Assembly: GCA_003719395.1 (NCBI GenBank)
Contig: RHMC01000051.1
Location: forward strand, 1-42,924
Direction of reading: 5' to 3'
Source of the DNA: Streptomyces altiplanensis
GTDB taxonomy: Bacteria; Actinomycetota; Actinomycetes; Streptomycetales; Streptomycetaceae
Length of the DNA stretch: 42,924 bases
Each line of letters starts with the position of its first letter. Positions within the stretch are counted from its first letter, which is position 1. A model generated the notes under the pieces. It searched no databases, had not been told where the DNA came from, and worked only from the letters and a program-made list of their open reading frames with translations. This document shows, piece by piece, positions 8,236-17,221 of this stretch. The translations under genes were made by a program, and so were the position numbers.

Positions 8236-9889
8236 ATGACCCGCACCACCCCCGCCGACCTGGTCCTCGTCAACGCCCGCATCCACACCGTCGACCCGCG
8301 GCTGCCCCGGGCGCAGGCACTCGCCGTACGCGACGGGCGCATCGCCTGGCTCGGCACGGACGCCGAAGCCGAGCGGTGGACCGGACCGGACACCGAGATC
8401 ATCGACGCGGGCGGCCGGCTGGTGCTGCCCGGCTTCATCGACGCCCACAACCACGTCAGGCTCGGCTCCGACGACGCCTGCGTCCAGCTCGCCGGGGTCC
8501 GTACGCTCACCGGCATCCACGAGCGCATCCGCGCCTGGCACGCCGCCCACCCCGGCGCCGACTGGATCGAGGCCGAAGCCTTCGACTACTCCGCGATCCC
8601 CGGCGGCCGGATGCCGCGCGCCGAAGACCTCGATCCCGCCACCGGCGACACCCCCGCCTTCGTCCTCAGTTACGACGTCCACACCGCCTGGCTGAACACG
8701 GCGGCCCTGCGCCGCCTCGACATCGGCAAGGGCCGTACGAGCCTGCCCTTCGGCGAGGCCGAGACCGACCCCGCGACCGGCGAACCCACCGGATTCATCA
8801 AGGACTTCGCCGTCAAGGGCCTCTCCCGCGACGGCCACCGCGCACTGCGCGCCCTCGGAGTGCCCTGGGCGTCGCCCGACCGGCAGTACGGGCGCCTCGC
8901 CCAGAGCCTCGACGACGCGATCACGTACGGCATCACCACCGTCGTCGAGCCGCAGAACTCCCTCGACGACCTCGCCCTCTACGAGCGGGCCCGCGCCGAG
9001 GGCCGGCTCCGCTCCCGGATCGTCGCGGCCCTCTTCCACCCGCGCGTGCACCACCGACGCCGACCTCGACCGACTTCGCCGCCGCCGCCCGCCGCTTCGA
9101 CGACGACCGGCTGAGCGTCGGCCCGCTCAAGGTCTACATCGACGACGTCATCGACCCCGCACCGCCGCCCTGCTGGAGCCCTACACCGGCTGCGGCCACC
9201 ACCGGGGCGACACCTTCTACCCGCCCGAGGAGTTCGCCGAGCTGCTGACCCGGCTGGACGCGCGCGGCTTCCAGTGCTTCGTCCACGCCACCGGCGACCG
9301 CGGAATCCGTACCGTCCTCGACTCCGTCGAGCGCGCCCGCGCCGCCAACGGCCCGCGCGACGCCCGCCACCAGGTGGTCCACGTCGAGTGCCTCGACTCC
9401 GAGGACATCCCGCGCTTCGAGGAGCTGGGTGTGGTCGCCTGCATGCAGCCGCGCCACTGCGCCCCGGAGATCGCCGGGCCCGGCAAGGACTGGGCCGAGA
9501 ACGTCGGCGAGGGCCGCTGGCACAAGGCGTGGCCGATGCGCAGCCTCCACGAGGCCGGCGCGGTACTCGCCTTCTCCAGCGACTGGAACGTCGCCGAGAT
9601 GGACCCGATGGTGGGCATCTACACCGCCGTGACCCGGCGCCCCCTCGGCGGCGGCGAGCCCTGGATGCCCGGTGAGACGGTCGACGTGGAAACCGCCGTG
9701 CACGGCTACACCATGGGTTCGGCGTACGCCAACTTCCTTGAGGACGAGCGGGGTTCACTGACCGTGGGCAAGCTCGCCGACTTCGTCGTCCTTTCCCGCG
9801 ACATCCTGGCCGCCGCACCCGAGGACATCCCCGGCACGGTCGCCGAGACCGTCGTCGTGGGCGGCGAAGTGGTGGTCACGGCGTCATAG
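8236..9889 (+). CDS. Amidohydrolase family 3 (YtcJ-like) metal hydrolase (frameshifted)
   Basis: Predicted cytoplasmic metal-dependent amidohydrolase of about 550 residues. The N-terminal strands (LVLVNARIHTVDPRLP) lead to the metal motif GFIDAHNHVRLG; later motifs are FVHATGDRGIRTVLDSVERA, VVHVECLD and AFSSDWNVAEMDP, which supplies the late Asp. The C-terminal EDERGSLTVGKLADFVVLSRD is classic for the family. Frames change near 9050 and 9155, each like one lost base, while the protein continues smoothly. ATG 8236 is preceded by AGGAG (8222-8226), so separate translation is possible even though the permease frame runs into it. The substrate is unknown. Its end overlaps the tail of convergent corA by six bases. 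Confidence 0.85.
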
Positions 9890-10972
9890 CCAGCCGTTGC
9901 GGCGGAACGCCCGGTGGATCGTGAAGCAGGCGGCGGCCATGACGGCGAGGGCGAGCGGGTAGCCGTACGTCCAGCGCAGTTCGGGCATGTGGTCGAAGTT
10001 CATGCCGTAGACACCGCAGATCATGGTCGGTACGGCGATGATCGCCGCCCACGAGGTGATCTTGCGCATGTCCTCGTTCTGGACGATCGTCACCTGCGCC
10101 AGGTGGGCCTGGAGGATCGAGTCGAGCAGTCCCTCGAAGGCGGCGATCTGCTCGGCGGTCCGGGACAGGTGGCCGGCGACGTCCCGGAAGTACGCCCGGA
10201 TCTCCGGGGCCACGGCCGGCATGGGCTCGGTGGCCAGCAGGTGCAGCGGGCGGGCCAGCGGCGCCACGGCCCGCTTCAGCTCCAGGAGCTCACGCTTGAG
10301 CTGGTAGATCCGGCCCGCGTCGCCGCGCCCCGCCGACTCGCTGAACACCGCGGTCTCGACCGCGTCGATGTCGTGCTGCACGGCCTCGGCCACCACGAGG
10401 TAGTCGTCCACCACGTGGTCGGCCACCGCGTGCAGCACGGCGGCGGGGCCCATGGCCAGCCGCTCGGGCGCCGACTCCAGCACCTCCCGGAGCGGGCCCA
10501 GCGAGCCGCGGCCGCCGTGCCGGACGGTGATGACGAAGTCGGGGCCCGTGAACACCATGAGGTCGCCGGTGTCCACGATCTCGCTGGTGGCGGTGAGTTC
10601 GGCGTGCTCGACGTAGTGGACGGTCTTGAAGACGGCGAACAGCACGTCGTCGTACCGCTCGACCTTCGGCCGCTGATGCGCCTGTACGGCGTCCTCGACG
10701 GCCAGCGGATGGAGCTCGAACAGCGCGGCGAGACCGGCGAACTCCTCCTCGGACGGCTCGTGCAGCCCGATCCAGACGAATCCCTGGCCGGCCTTGCGGA
10801 CCCGCCGCAGGGCCTCCTCGGCCGGACAGTCGCCGGGCCGACGTGCGCCGTCCTCGTAGACCACGCAGTTGACGACCGCACTGCCGAGCGGGGACCGGGT
10901 GGGGTGGCTCAGGTCCACGCCCGGGCGGTAGGCACGGCGAACCGCCCGGCTGAGAGTGCGGATCAACGGCAT
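9884..10972 (-). CDS. corA: CorA-family magnesium/cobalt transporter
   Basis: Intact 362-residue divalent cation channel. A large cytoplasmic domain (about 1-300) includes the RPKVERYDDVLFAVFKTV block. Two C-terminal membrane helices follow, with the signature YGMNFDHMPEL between them (GMN at 323-325), and a basic tail RAFRRNGWL. The family forms pentamers in the cytoplasmic membrane and takes up Mg2+, Co2+ or Ni2+. I start at the ATG at 10970-10972 because AAGGAG lies at a proper distance; the open frame upstream is only a lysine-rich shadow. No adjacent gene shares its function, and no Mg2+-responsive leader is evident in the 420 bases upstream. Confidence 0.92.
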   Translation of the reverse strand: MPLIRTLSRAVRRAYRPGVDLSHPTRSPLGSAVVNCVVYEDGARRPGDCPAEEALRRVRKAGQGFVWIGLHEPSEEEFAGLAALFELHPLAVEDAVQAHQRPKVERYDDVLFAVFKTVHYVEHAELTATSEIVDTGDLMVFTGPDFVITVRHGGRGSLGPLREVLESAPERLAMGPAAVLHAVADHVVDDYLVVAEAVQHDIDAVETAVFSESAGRGDAGRIYQLKRELLELKRAVAPLARPLHLLATEPMPAVAPEIRAYFRDVAGHLSRTAEQIAAFEGLLDSILQAHLAQVTIVQNEDMRKITSWAAIIAVPTMICGVYGMNFDHMPELRWTYGYPLALAVMAAACFTIHRAFRRNGWL

Positions 10973-11392
10973 GGGGTGCTCCTTCGGCGAATCGGCGGCC
11001 AGTGTGCCACCGGGGCCCCGGCCCCCTCCACGGGGGGTGCTGCGAGCCGGTCCCGGGGCCGTGCACTCCTGAGCACGGATCGCACATGTGGAGTTGAGGA
11101 GTGCCTGAGCCGGGCCCCTCGCACCATGCGCCGGCCCTCTCACGCTCTGTGCCGGGTCCTGTGCGGCCACGGCCGGCGATTCCCCTCCCCGGCGGAGCCC
11201 GGGTGCTGCCCGCCGGTTCCTGATCCGGCCTTTTCCACCACTGCTTCCCGCAGTGCGCGCAGCCCTTCCCCCTTTTTTTTGCGTTCCCCTCTTTCCCTTT
11301 TTCCTTTTCTTACGGCTTTTCCTTTTCTTACGGCCCGCTGCTGTCCATCCCTGCGCGCGGGCGGCCGCCGCCGTACCCCCGAGAGGACCCCT
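10973..11392. other. Non-coding gap with pyrimidine tract and 18-bp tandem repeat
   Basis: About 420 bases without a convincing gene between divergent corA and the Mur-ligase relic. The part at 11255-11333 is a striking T/C-rich island, including a run of eight T's, in otherwise about 70% GC DNA. It contains two head-to-tail copies of TTTTCCTTTTCTTACGG (11299-11315 and 11317-11333). The left part carries only GC-rich imperfect repeats. CorA promoter elements should lie here but I cannot place them. Confidence 0.6.
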
Positions 11393-11655
11393 GTGAAGTG
11401 GAGCGAGTTGCCGGCCGGCCATGACCACGAGGTCCTCGAAGGGGATCCGGAGGCGAGAGCCGCGGGCACCCGCTTCGACGCCCACCGGGCCACGCCGACC
11501 GCCGCAGCGCCGTCGCCCACGCGCTGTCCGTCACCGGGCAGGACGACATCGTGCTGATCGCGGGGAGAGGGCAGCGAGCCCTGCCGGATCGTCGGGGAGC
11601 GGCTGATTCCGTTCAGCGGCTACGCCACGGTGCGCGAGCTCACCGGGCGTAGCCG
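11393..11655 (+). pseudogene. Mur-ligase (MurE-like) relic with the core deleted
   Basis: GTG 11393 follows GAGAGGA and opens the frame MKWSELPAGHDHEVLEGDPE, which resembles the N-terminus of UDP-MurNAc-tripeptide synthetases. After about 35 codons the frame changes, and the next readable block, RRSAVAHALSVTGQDDIVLI followed by AGRG, resembles the C-terminal domain of the same enzymes (the usual AGKGHE motif). A further shift gives CRIVGERLIPFSGYATVREL, like the terminal ..IPFDDREVAREAL. The central ATP-binding domain, about 350 residues in the family, is absent. It therefore looks like the two ends of a paralogous Mur ligase joined by a large deletion. The similarity is by eye and the blocks are short. 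Confidence 0.45.
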
Positions 11656-11699
11656 GACGCGGGCGGCGCGGCACCGCCGGCGAGACACCGCCCGCGGGC

Positions 11700-12659
11700 T
11701 CAGCCGCCCTCCCGCTCGTCCTCGTACGCGGCGCCCTCGCCCTCGTACGCGTAACCGGCGACCCAGGTGATGTCGAGCTGCGCCGACGAGCCGGGCGCGG
11801 CGGGCGGTCCGTACAGCGCGCTCTCGTTCTGCAGGATCCAGGACAGCGGCCCGGACGGTACGCCCCGCGTGCTCGACCCGACGAGCACGCCGTCCAGGTA
11901 GTAGCGGAGCTCGTCCGGCGTCCACTCGACGGACGTCGTGTGCCAGTCCGTCCAGCGGGCTCCGGTGGCGAACATGTCCTGCCGGCCGCCGTCGCACGGG
12001 TGCGTGAACGCCGTGATCGTGTCGGTCCAGTTCTGCTCCGGATAGTCGATCTCGCACCCGTCTCCGTACCAGAGGTGCGCCGACTTGTAGCCGGGCGCGG
12101 CCTTCACCACCCGGAACCGCTCGCTGAACTTCCCGTACGTCTGCTCCATCAGCTTCTTCGGGACGACCGCGGCGGCGTGGACGGGCCCGCCGTCCTCGGG
12201 CCGCCACATCCGGATGCTCATCCGGCCGTCGCCGTTGCCGGCGGGGCCGACGCTGACGGTGTCCTCCGGGTGGTAGGCACCGCCGACGGACCGGACGGAG
12301 TTCCCGTCGGCGCCGGACGTCGCGGTGTCCTGCCAGCCGCTCGGATACGCCCACCACTCGTCCCGGTAGGTGCCTTCCAGGCCGGCGCAGTACGCGTCCT
12401 TCGTGTCCGCGTGGTGGTCGCAGTCGCTGAACGATCCGAGCGGCACCGTGTCCCCGTTGAAGTTCTCGGCGAAGACCTGCCGGAACGGCCCGCAGTCACC
12501 GCGCGGCATGCTGTCGCCGACGGTGCGGCAGGCGTCCTGCGATGACGTGACCGCGTCCGACGCGGGCATCAGCCAGGCGAGCAGGAAGGACACCGAGGCC
12601 AGCGCCAGTGCGGAGGGCAGGAGACGGCGCCGTGGCCGCCGGTGCGTGGGTACGGTCAT
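11700..12659 (-). CDS. Secreted glycoside hydrolase family 16 (beta-glucanase type)
   Basis: Intact 319-residue secreted enzyme. The signal peptide is RRRLLPSALALASVSFLLAW with a probable cleavage after ASDA (about 36). The catalytic motif EIDYPE gives nucleophile E203, assisting D205 and acid/base E208, the ExDxxE pattern of GH16 enzymes that cut beta-1,3 or beta-1,3-1,4 glucans or related galactans. The late motif DWHTTSVEWTPDELRYYLDG is typical of the family's jelly-roll fold. GGAGG precedes the ATG. It is divergent from the DUF4331 gene. The exact polysaccharide cannot be decided; a glucanase is most likely. Confidence 0.87.
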   Translation of the reverse strand: MTVPTHRRPRRRLLPSALALASVSFLLAWLMPASDAVTSSQDACRTVGDSMPRGDCGPFRQVFAENFNGDTVPLGSFSDCDHHADTKDAYCAGLEGTYRDEWWAYPSGWQDTATSGADGNSVRSVGGAYHPEDTVSVGPAGNGDGRMSIRMWRPEDGGPVHAAAVVPKKLMEQTYGKFSERFRVVKAAPGYKSAHLWYGDGCEIDYPEQNWTDTITAFTHPCDGGRQDMFATGARWTDWHTTSVEWTPDELRYYLDGVLVGSSTRGVPSGPLSWILQNESALYGPPAAPGSSAQLDITWVAGYAYEGEGAAYEDEREGG

Positions 12660-12793
12660 GGGCCCGGTCCTCCAGATGCGTGTTCTGGACGGTGCGCCCC
12701 ATACCGTACGGGGGCGGCGCCCCGCCGTACACCGTGCGCACGTATGGCGGGCGCACCGTGCGCCGGAGGGGCCGGGGGCGGAGGGTGGGAGAC
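12660..12793. promoter_or_regulatory. Divergent promoter region with repeated CACCGTGCGC
   Basis: 134-bp gap between the divergent GH16 and DUF4331 starts. It contains two direct copies of CACCGTGCGC about 23 bp apart (12731-12764), beside an imperfect inverted repeat based on GTACGG...CCGTAC. Shared control of the two genes is possible, but I cannot assign clear -35/-10 boxes. Confidence 0.35.
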
Positions 12794-13767
12794 ATGTCTC
12801 ACCACCTCAGCGGACCGAATCTGCGGTCGCCCATGGACGATGCGCGACTGGACCTGACGGATCTGTTCGTGTTCACGGTGCCGGGCGAGCGCACCGTCCT
12901 GGTCATGAACGTGCACCCGCTGGCCCCGGCCGCGGGCGCGGTGTTCCATCCGGACGCGGTCTACCGCGTCAACGTCGACGTGGACGGTGACGACCTGGCC
13001 GATGCGGCGTTCAGCTTCGTCTTCTCCCCGCCCCGCGACGGGCAGCAGACCGCGACCGTGTACTGGGCGACGGGGGCGCTGGCCCGCATCCCCGAACCCG
13101 GCGGGCAGCAGATCTTCACCGACGTGCCGGTCTCCTCCGGGGCCGAGCCCCGCGTGGCCGAGGCCGGGCCCTACCTGTTCTTCGCCGGTCTGCGCAGCGA
13201 TCCGTTCTTCGCCGACCTCGACGGCATCCTCAAGGACTTCCAGTGGACCGGGGTGGACTGGGGGGCCGACAAGAACGTCCTCTCCATCGTGCTGGAGGTC
13301 CCGAGCGACGAGCTGTGCCCCGACCCCCTCATCGGGGTGTGGGCACGGGTGAGCCTGTGGCAGGACGACCGGCTCAGGTCCGTCGACCGCGGCGCCCACC
13401 CCTCCCTGACGGCGTACTTCAACGCGGACGAGGCGAAGGAGGCGTACAACGAGGGGGAGCCCGTCCACGACTGGGACACGTACCACGACGCGTGGCGGGA
13501 GGTGCTCCGGCACACCGGCGGCTACGACGCCCAGGCCGCCGAGGAGGTCCTGCTCACGGTGCTGCCGGACATCCTGCGCTTCGACCGCGACCTCCGCGCC
13601 GCCTACCCCAACGGCCGGACGCTCACCGACGACGTCACCTCCGCCCGGCTGGCCATGGTCTCGGGCGGTAAGGTCGCCGGCGACCACATCGGCCCGCAGA
13701 CGACCTGCTCCTCGACTTCCCCTACCTGGGCACGCCGCACCCCGACCCGGCGACGGCACCCGGCTAG
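12794..13767 (+). CDS. DUF4331 family protein
   Basis: Protein of about 324 residues with the DUF4331 pattern: N-terminal SHHLSGPNLRSPMDDARLDL, then LTDLFVFTVPG and LVMNVHPLAP, and central FAGLRSDPFFADLDGI. No signal peptide is visible and no function is established for the family. The ATG at 12794 is preceded by GGGTGGGAG. The last twenty codons (GDHIGP then DDLLLDFPYLGTPHPDP) are one frame back from base about 13697, consistent with a single missing base in a gcacgacgac-like stretch; the true stop is the TAG at 13765-13767. That stop directly abuts the strong hairpin at 13768. Confidence 0.8.
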
Positions 13768-13808
13768 ACCCGGGTCCGTGACCGGCCCGTCCGGTCACGG
13801 ACCCGGGT
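13768..13808. terminator. Bidirectional terminator between the DUF4331 and TetR genes
   Basis: Perfect 18-bp stem (arms ACCCGGGTCCGTGACCGG and its complement) with a five-base loop, CCCGT. It starts on the base after the DUF4331 stop. The TetR stop codon (13795-13797 on the minus strand) lies inside the right arm. No T-run follows, as is usual for Streptomyces terminators. Confidence 0.85.
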
Positions 13809-14466
13809 GACGCGCCCCTTCGGTGAGGTACGCCGCGACCATGTCGCCGAGCATGCGGCGGTGGCGGGCGCGGTGCTTCGCTGCGGTGAGGTCGCGGCCG
13901 AAGAGGGCCTCGAAGGTGTGCTGGTTGGCGATCCGGAAGACACAGAACGCGCTGATCATCATGTGTACGTCGATGGCGTCGGCGGAGGTGACGAAGTCAC
14001 CGCTCGCGCGCCCCGCCTCCAGGATCCGGCTGATCAGGTCGAGCGCGGGCGTACCGAGGTTCGCGAGCGCCGGCGACTTGCGGATGTGCTCCGCCTCGTG
14101 GATGTTCTCGATGCTCACCAGGCGGATGAAGTCGGGGTGCGCGTCGTGGTGGTCGAAGGTCAGCTCGGCGAGCGTGCGGATCGCCTCGACAGGACCGAGG
14201 TGGTCGACGTCGAGGGCGCTCTCCGCGCTGCGCACTTCGGCGTAGGCCTGCTCCAGGACAGCCGTGTAGAGCTGCTCCTTGCTGCCGAAGTAGTAATAGA
14301 TCATGCGCTTGGTGGTGCGCATGAGCGACGCGATCTCGTCCACCCTGGCGCCGGTGTAGCCCTGCCGTGCGAATTCCCGCGTGGCGACCTCGAGGATCTC
14401 CGCCTTGGTGCGGTCGGCGTCCCGCTGACGGTCCTTGTTGGCCTGTGGGGCCGGCTGCGAGGTCAT
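13795..14466 (-). CDS. TetR-family regulator of the shikimate/dehydroshikimate operon
   Basis: Intact 223-residue TetR regulator. The HTH (about 20-65) reads ADRTKAEILEVATREFARQG, then YTGARVDEIASLMRTTKRMI and YYYFGSKEQLYTAVLEQAY. The C-terminal domain (about 85-215) contains LTFDHHDAHPDFIRLVSIEN and resembles the ligand domain of TetR proteins next to aromatic-acid catabolic genes. It is the last gene of the aroQ-aroE-qsuB-tetR run, 35 bases after qsuB, so it is probably co-transcribed. It likely controls this operon and divergent shiA through palindromes at 17696 and 17829, with shikimate, dehydroshikimate or protocatechuate as inducer; that assignment is inferred. Confidence 0.88.
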   Translation of the reverse strand: MTSQPAPQANKDRQRDADRTKAEILEVATREFARQGYTGARVDEIASLMRTTKRMIYYYFGSKEQLYTAVLEQAYAEVRSAESALDVDHLGPVEAIRTLAELTFDHHDAHPDFIRLVSIENIHEAEHIRKSPALANLGTPALDLISRILEAGRASGDFVTSADAIDVHMMISAFCVFRIANQHTFEALFGRDLTAAKHRARHRRMLGDMVAAYLTEGARHPGP

Positions 14467-14501
14467 GGGGCTCCACCGGTCGACGCGTTGACGCCTCCAT
14501 C

Positions 14502-16320
14502 CTATGGCGCGGGCCGGTCACCGTCCGGAGCGGGGGCGGGCGCGGGGGCGTGCTGGGCGGCGAGCCGTACAGGGGTGTTGGCCATGCCGAAACCGCGGTA
14601 GCCGCCGATGCGCTGCACGACCTCGAAGAAGACCCGGCCGACGGTGACGGTGTAGAGGTGCAGGAACTCACCGCCGTCGTCGGACCTGTCGTACAGCAGC
14701 CCGAGCTCGCGCAGTTCCCGGTGGCGCGCCTCGCTCAGGTCGAAGCGGGCCCGCAGGTCGTCGTAGTAGTTGTCGGGGATGGGCAGCAGTACGTCGTCGG
14801 GCAGGGCCCGGAGCCGGCGCGCGGTCACGTCGATGTCGTCGTCGGCCAGCGCGATGTGCTGCCCCGGCAGGTCCCGCGCTCGACGTGCGCGATGTTGAGC
14901 GCGAGGCGGACCGTGCCGGTGGCGTTGGACATGGCGCGGCTGCGCAACAGACCGTACGGATCGGCCACTTCGACGCTCTCGTGCGGCCGCAGCCCGAGGA
15001 CCGAACGGTAGAACAGGGCCGCCTCGTCGAACTGGTCCCACGGATGGCTCAGCGCCACGTGGTCGATGCGGCTGATGTGGCCCGCGGGCGGCGTCGCCGG
15101 ATCGAAGTCCTCGCGCCAGGCCGGCTGCCGACGTCCGCAGAAGAACAGTTCGGTGCCGTCCGGCGCCGCGACGGCGTCGAGCGGCGCCTCGTCGGGGGGC
15201 GCGATGGCGGGGGGAGGACGGGCGAGAGCAGGGACTTGGCGCGCGCGACGCAGAGCCGGTCCGGGGACTCCAGGCCGATGGACACCAGGGAGGTGTCGAC
15301 GAGGCTGTCGGGACGGGTGCGGTTGAGCAGGATCCTGGCCCGGCCCTGCTCCCACAGCTCGACCGGCTTGGTCGCGTGCTGTCCCGTACGGGCGAATCCC
15401 AGCGCACCGAGCAGTCCGCCGAGGCGGTGGTGGTCACGGGTGGCCAGCTCGGCGAAGGCGAAGCCGTCGGGCTGCACGGAGCGGGGGAGGGGTGAGCCGG
15501 TGCCGAGCACCTGGGCGACGGACTCCTCCAGCGCGATCAGGGACCGCATCGCGTCGACGGCCGTCCGCCCGGTGTCCGCCTGCCGGAAGCTGTCGTTGAA
15601 GATCTCCAGCGACAGCGGGCCCGCGTAGCCGGTGCGCAGGACATGGGCGAGCAGCCCGGCGAGGTCGAAACCACCCTGGCCGGGGAAGCAGCGGTAGTGG
15701 CGGCTCCACTGGAGTACGTCCATGGCGAGCAGCGGGGCGTCGGCGAGCTGGAGGAAGAAGATCTTGTCACCGGGGATGGCCTCGATGCCGCCGGGGTCCG
15801 AACCGCGCGACAGGATGTGGAAGCTGTCCAGGCAGGTGCCCAGGTTCGGATGGTCGGCCATCCGTACGATCCGCCAGGCGTGCAGATACGTGTCGACGTG
15901 CCGGCCCCACGCCAGCGCCTCGTACGCGATCCTGATGCCGTGCCCGGCCGCCCGTTCGGCGAGCAGGCGCAACTGCTCGGCGGCGAGCGCGTCGTCGTCG
16001 ACGGCGCCGGGGGAGACGTTCGAGCAGACCAGCAGCGTGTCGGCGCCGAGCCGCTCCATCACCTGGAACTTGTGCTCGGCCCGCCGCAGATTGTCCGCGA
16101 GCCGGTCGGGGGCGACCGCCTCGAAGTCGCGGAAGGGCTGGTAGAGGTCGATTCCCAGCCCCAGCCCTTCGGCCCGCTCGCGGATCCGCTCGGGCGGCAG
16201 TGGGCAGCCGAGCAGATCGTTCTCGAAGATTTCCACGCCGTCGAACCCGGCCCGGGCGACGGCCTCCAGCTTCTCGGTCAGACTGCCGCTGACGGAGACG
16301 GTGGCGATGGACTTGCGCAT
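14502..16320 (-). CDS. qsuB: QsuB-type 3-dehydroshikimate dehydratase (frameshifted)
   Basis: Two-domain enzyme of about 606 residues converting 3-dehydroshikimate to protocatechuate in the cytoplasm. The N-terminal half is a sugar-isomerase/AP-endonuclease-type barrel: MRKSIATVSVSGSLTEKLEA, FDGVEIFENDLLGCPLPPE, GTCLDSFHILSRGSDP, ending in PLSLEIFNDSFRQADTGRT. This supplies the metal-binding Glu, Asp and His residues. The C-terminal half is a hydroxyphenylpyruvate-dioxygenase-like VOC domain (HISRIDHVALSHPWDQFDEA) closing with VFFEVVQRIGGYRGFGMANT. Frame changes near 15215 and 14875 resemble single lost bases. It sits 13 bases after the dehydrogenase gene. The pair of domains is diagnostic of the QsuB type. 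Confidence 0.87.
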
Positions 16321-16333
16321 GAGGGGCTCCTGC

Positions 16334-17221
16334 CTAGGCGGCGACGAGGTCGGCCATGTGGGCGAGCATCCTGACCGGGTCGGGCTCGCGTCCGGTGAAC
16401 AGCCGGAAGGCGTGTGCCGCCTGGAAGACGGCCATGCCGCCACCGTCCAGGGTGCGGCAGCCCAGGGCGCGCGCCTCGCGCAGCAGCTCCGTGTCGAGCG
16501 GCCGGTAGACCACATCGGCGACCCAGAGCCCCGGGTGCAGCGAGTTCGGCGGGGAGGGGAGGCCCGGGTGGTGCGCCATGCCGGTGGGCGTGGCGTGCAC
16601 CAGCCCGTCGGCCCCGCGAGCAGCGCGGCGAGCGTCTGCGGGGCGGCGTGCGCCCGCCCGGCGCCGAAGCGCCCGGTCAGTTCGGCGGCGAGGGCCGTGG
16701 CGCGGCCCCGGTCGCGTCGACGAGGGCGACGCGGTCGCGCCGAGGGTGAGCAGGGCGTGTGCCACGGCGGCTCCGGCACCGCCCGCTCCCAGCTGCACGA
16801 CCCGGCGCGTGGGGGCGTCCTCCAGACCTCGGGCGAAGGACTGGGCGAAGCCGCTCCAGTCGGTGTTGTGCCCGCAGGAGCGGCCGTCCTCGCTGAAGAC
16901 GACGGTGTTGACCGCGCCCAGCGCCCTGGCGTCCTCGGACAGGTCGTCGAGGTGGGGGATGACGGTCTGTTTGCCGGGGTGCGTGATGTTCAGGCCGTCG
17001 TAACCGAGCCGGTGCGCCGTGCGTACGAGTGCGCCCACGTCGTCGGGGCCGAGGCCGAGCGTGTCGAGGTCGATGCGGCGGTAGAGGTAACGCAGGCCGT
17101 GGTGACCGGCCTCGCGCTGGTGGAGCGCGGGACTGAGGGACGGACCGATTCCGGACCCGATGAGCCCGATCAGATAGGAGGCCGGGGCCGAGGACCGGGC
17201 CGAGGTCGAGGTCGAGGTCAT
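16334..17221 (-). CDS. aroE: Shikimate/quinate dehydrogenase (AroE family, frameshifted)
   Basis: Cytoplasmic enzyme of about 295 residues that would oxidise shikimate (or quinate) to the 3-dehydro acid in this catabolic setting. The substrate-binding SLSPALH is at the N-terminus, the catalytic Lys is in NITHPGKQTVIPHL, and the partner Asp in GHNTDWSGF. The nucleotide site is VVQLGAGGAGAAVAHAL. NITHP.KQ is characteristic of the Corynebacterium-like quinate/shikimate group rather than biosynthetic AroE. The segment between about 16740 and 16620 is out of frame at both ends, so two bases appear lost or gained. Start and upstream stop overlap as ATGA (17218-17221). Confidence 0.85.
   Translation of the reverse strand: MTSTSTSARSSAPASYLIGLIGSGIGPSLSPALHQREAGHHGLRYLYRRIDLDTLGLGPDDVGALVRTAHRLGYDGLNITHPGKQTVIPHLDDLSEDARALGAVNTVVFSEDGRSCGHNTDWSGFAQSFARGLEDAPTRRVVQLGAGGAGAAVAHALLTLGATASPSSTRPGPRHGPRRRTDRALRRRAGARRPADARRAARGADGLVHATPTGMAHHPGLPSPPNSLHPGLWVADVVYRPLDTELLREARALGCRTLDGGGMAVFQAAHAFRLFTGREPDPVRMLAHMADLVAA

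Noticed and set aside
6667..9054. 795-codon minus-strand frame opposite the permease
   Set aside because: Repetitive Gly/Asp/Glu/Val composition and no motifs; the plus strand encodes clear NCS1 and amidohydrolase proteins.
11000..11485. Lys/Arg-rich extension in front of CorA
   Set aside because: The proper CorA start at 10972 has AAGGAG; the extension comes from translating the pyrimidine tract antisense.
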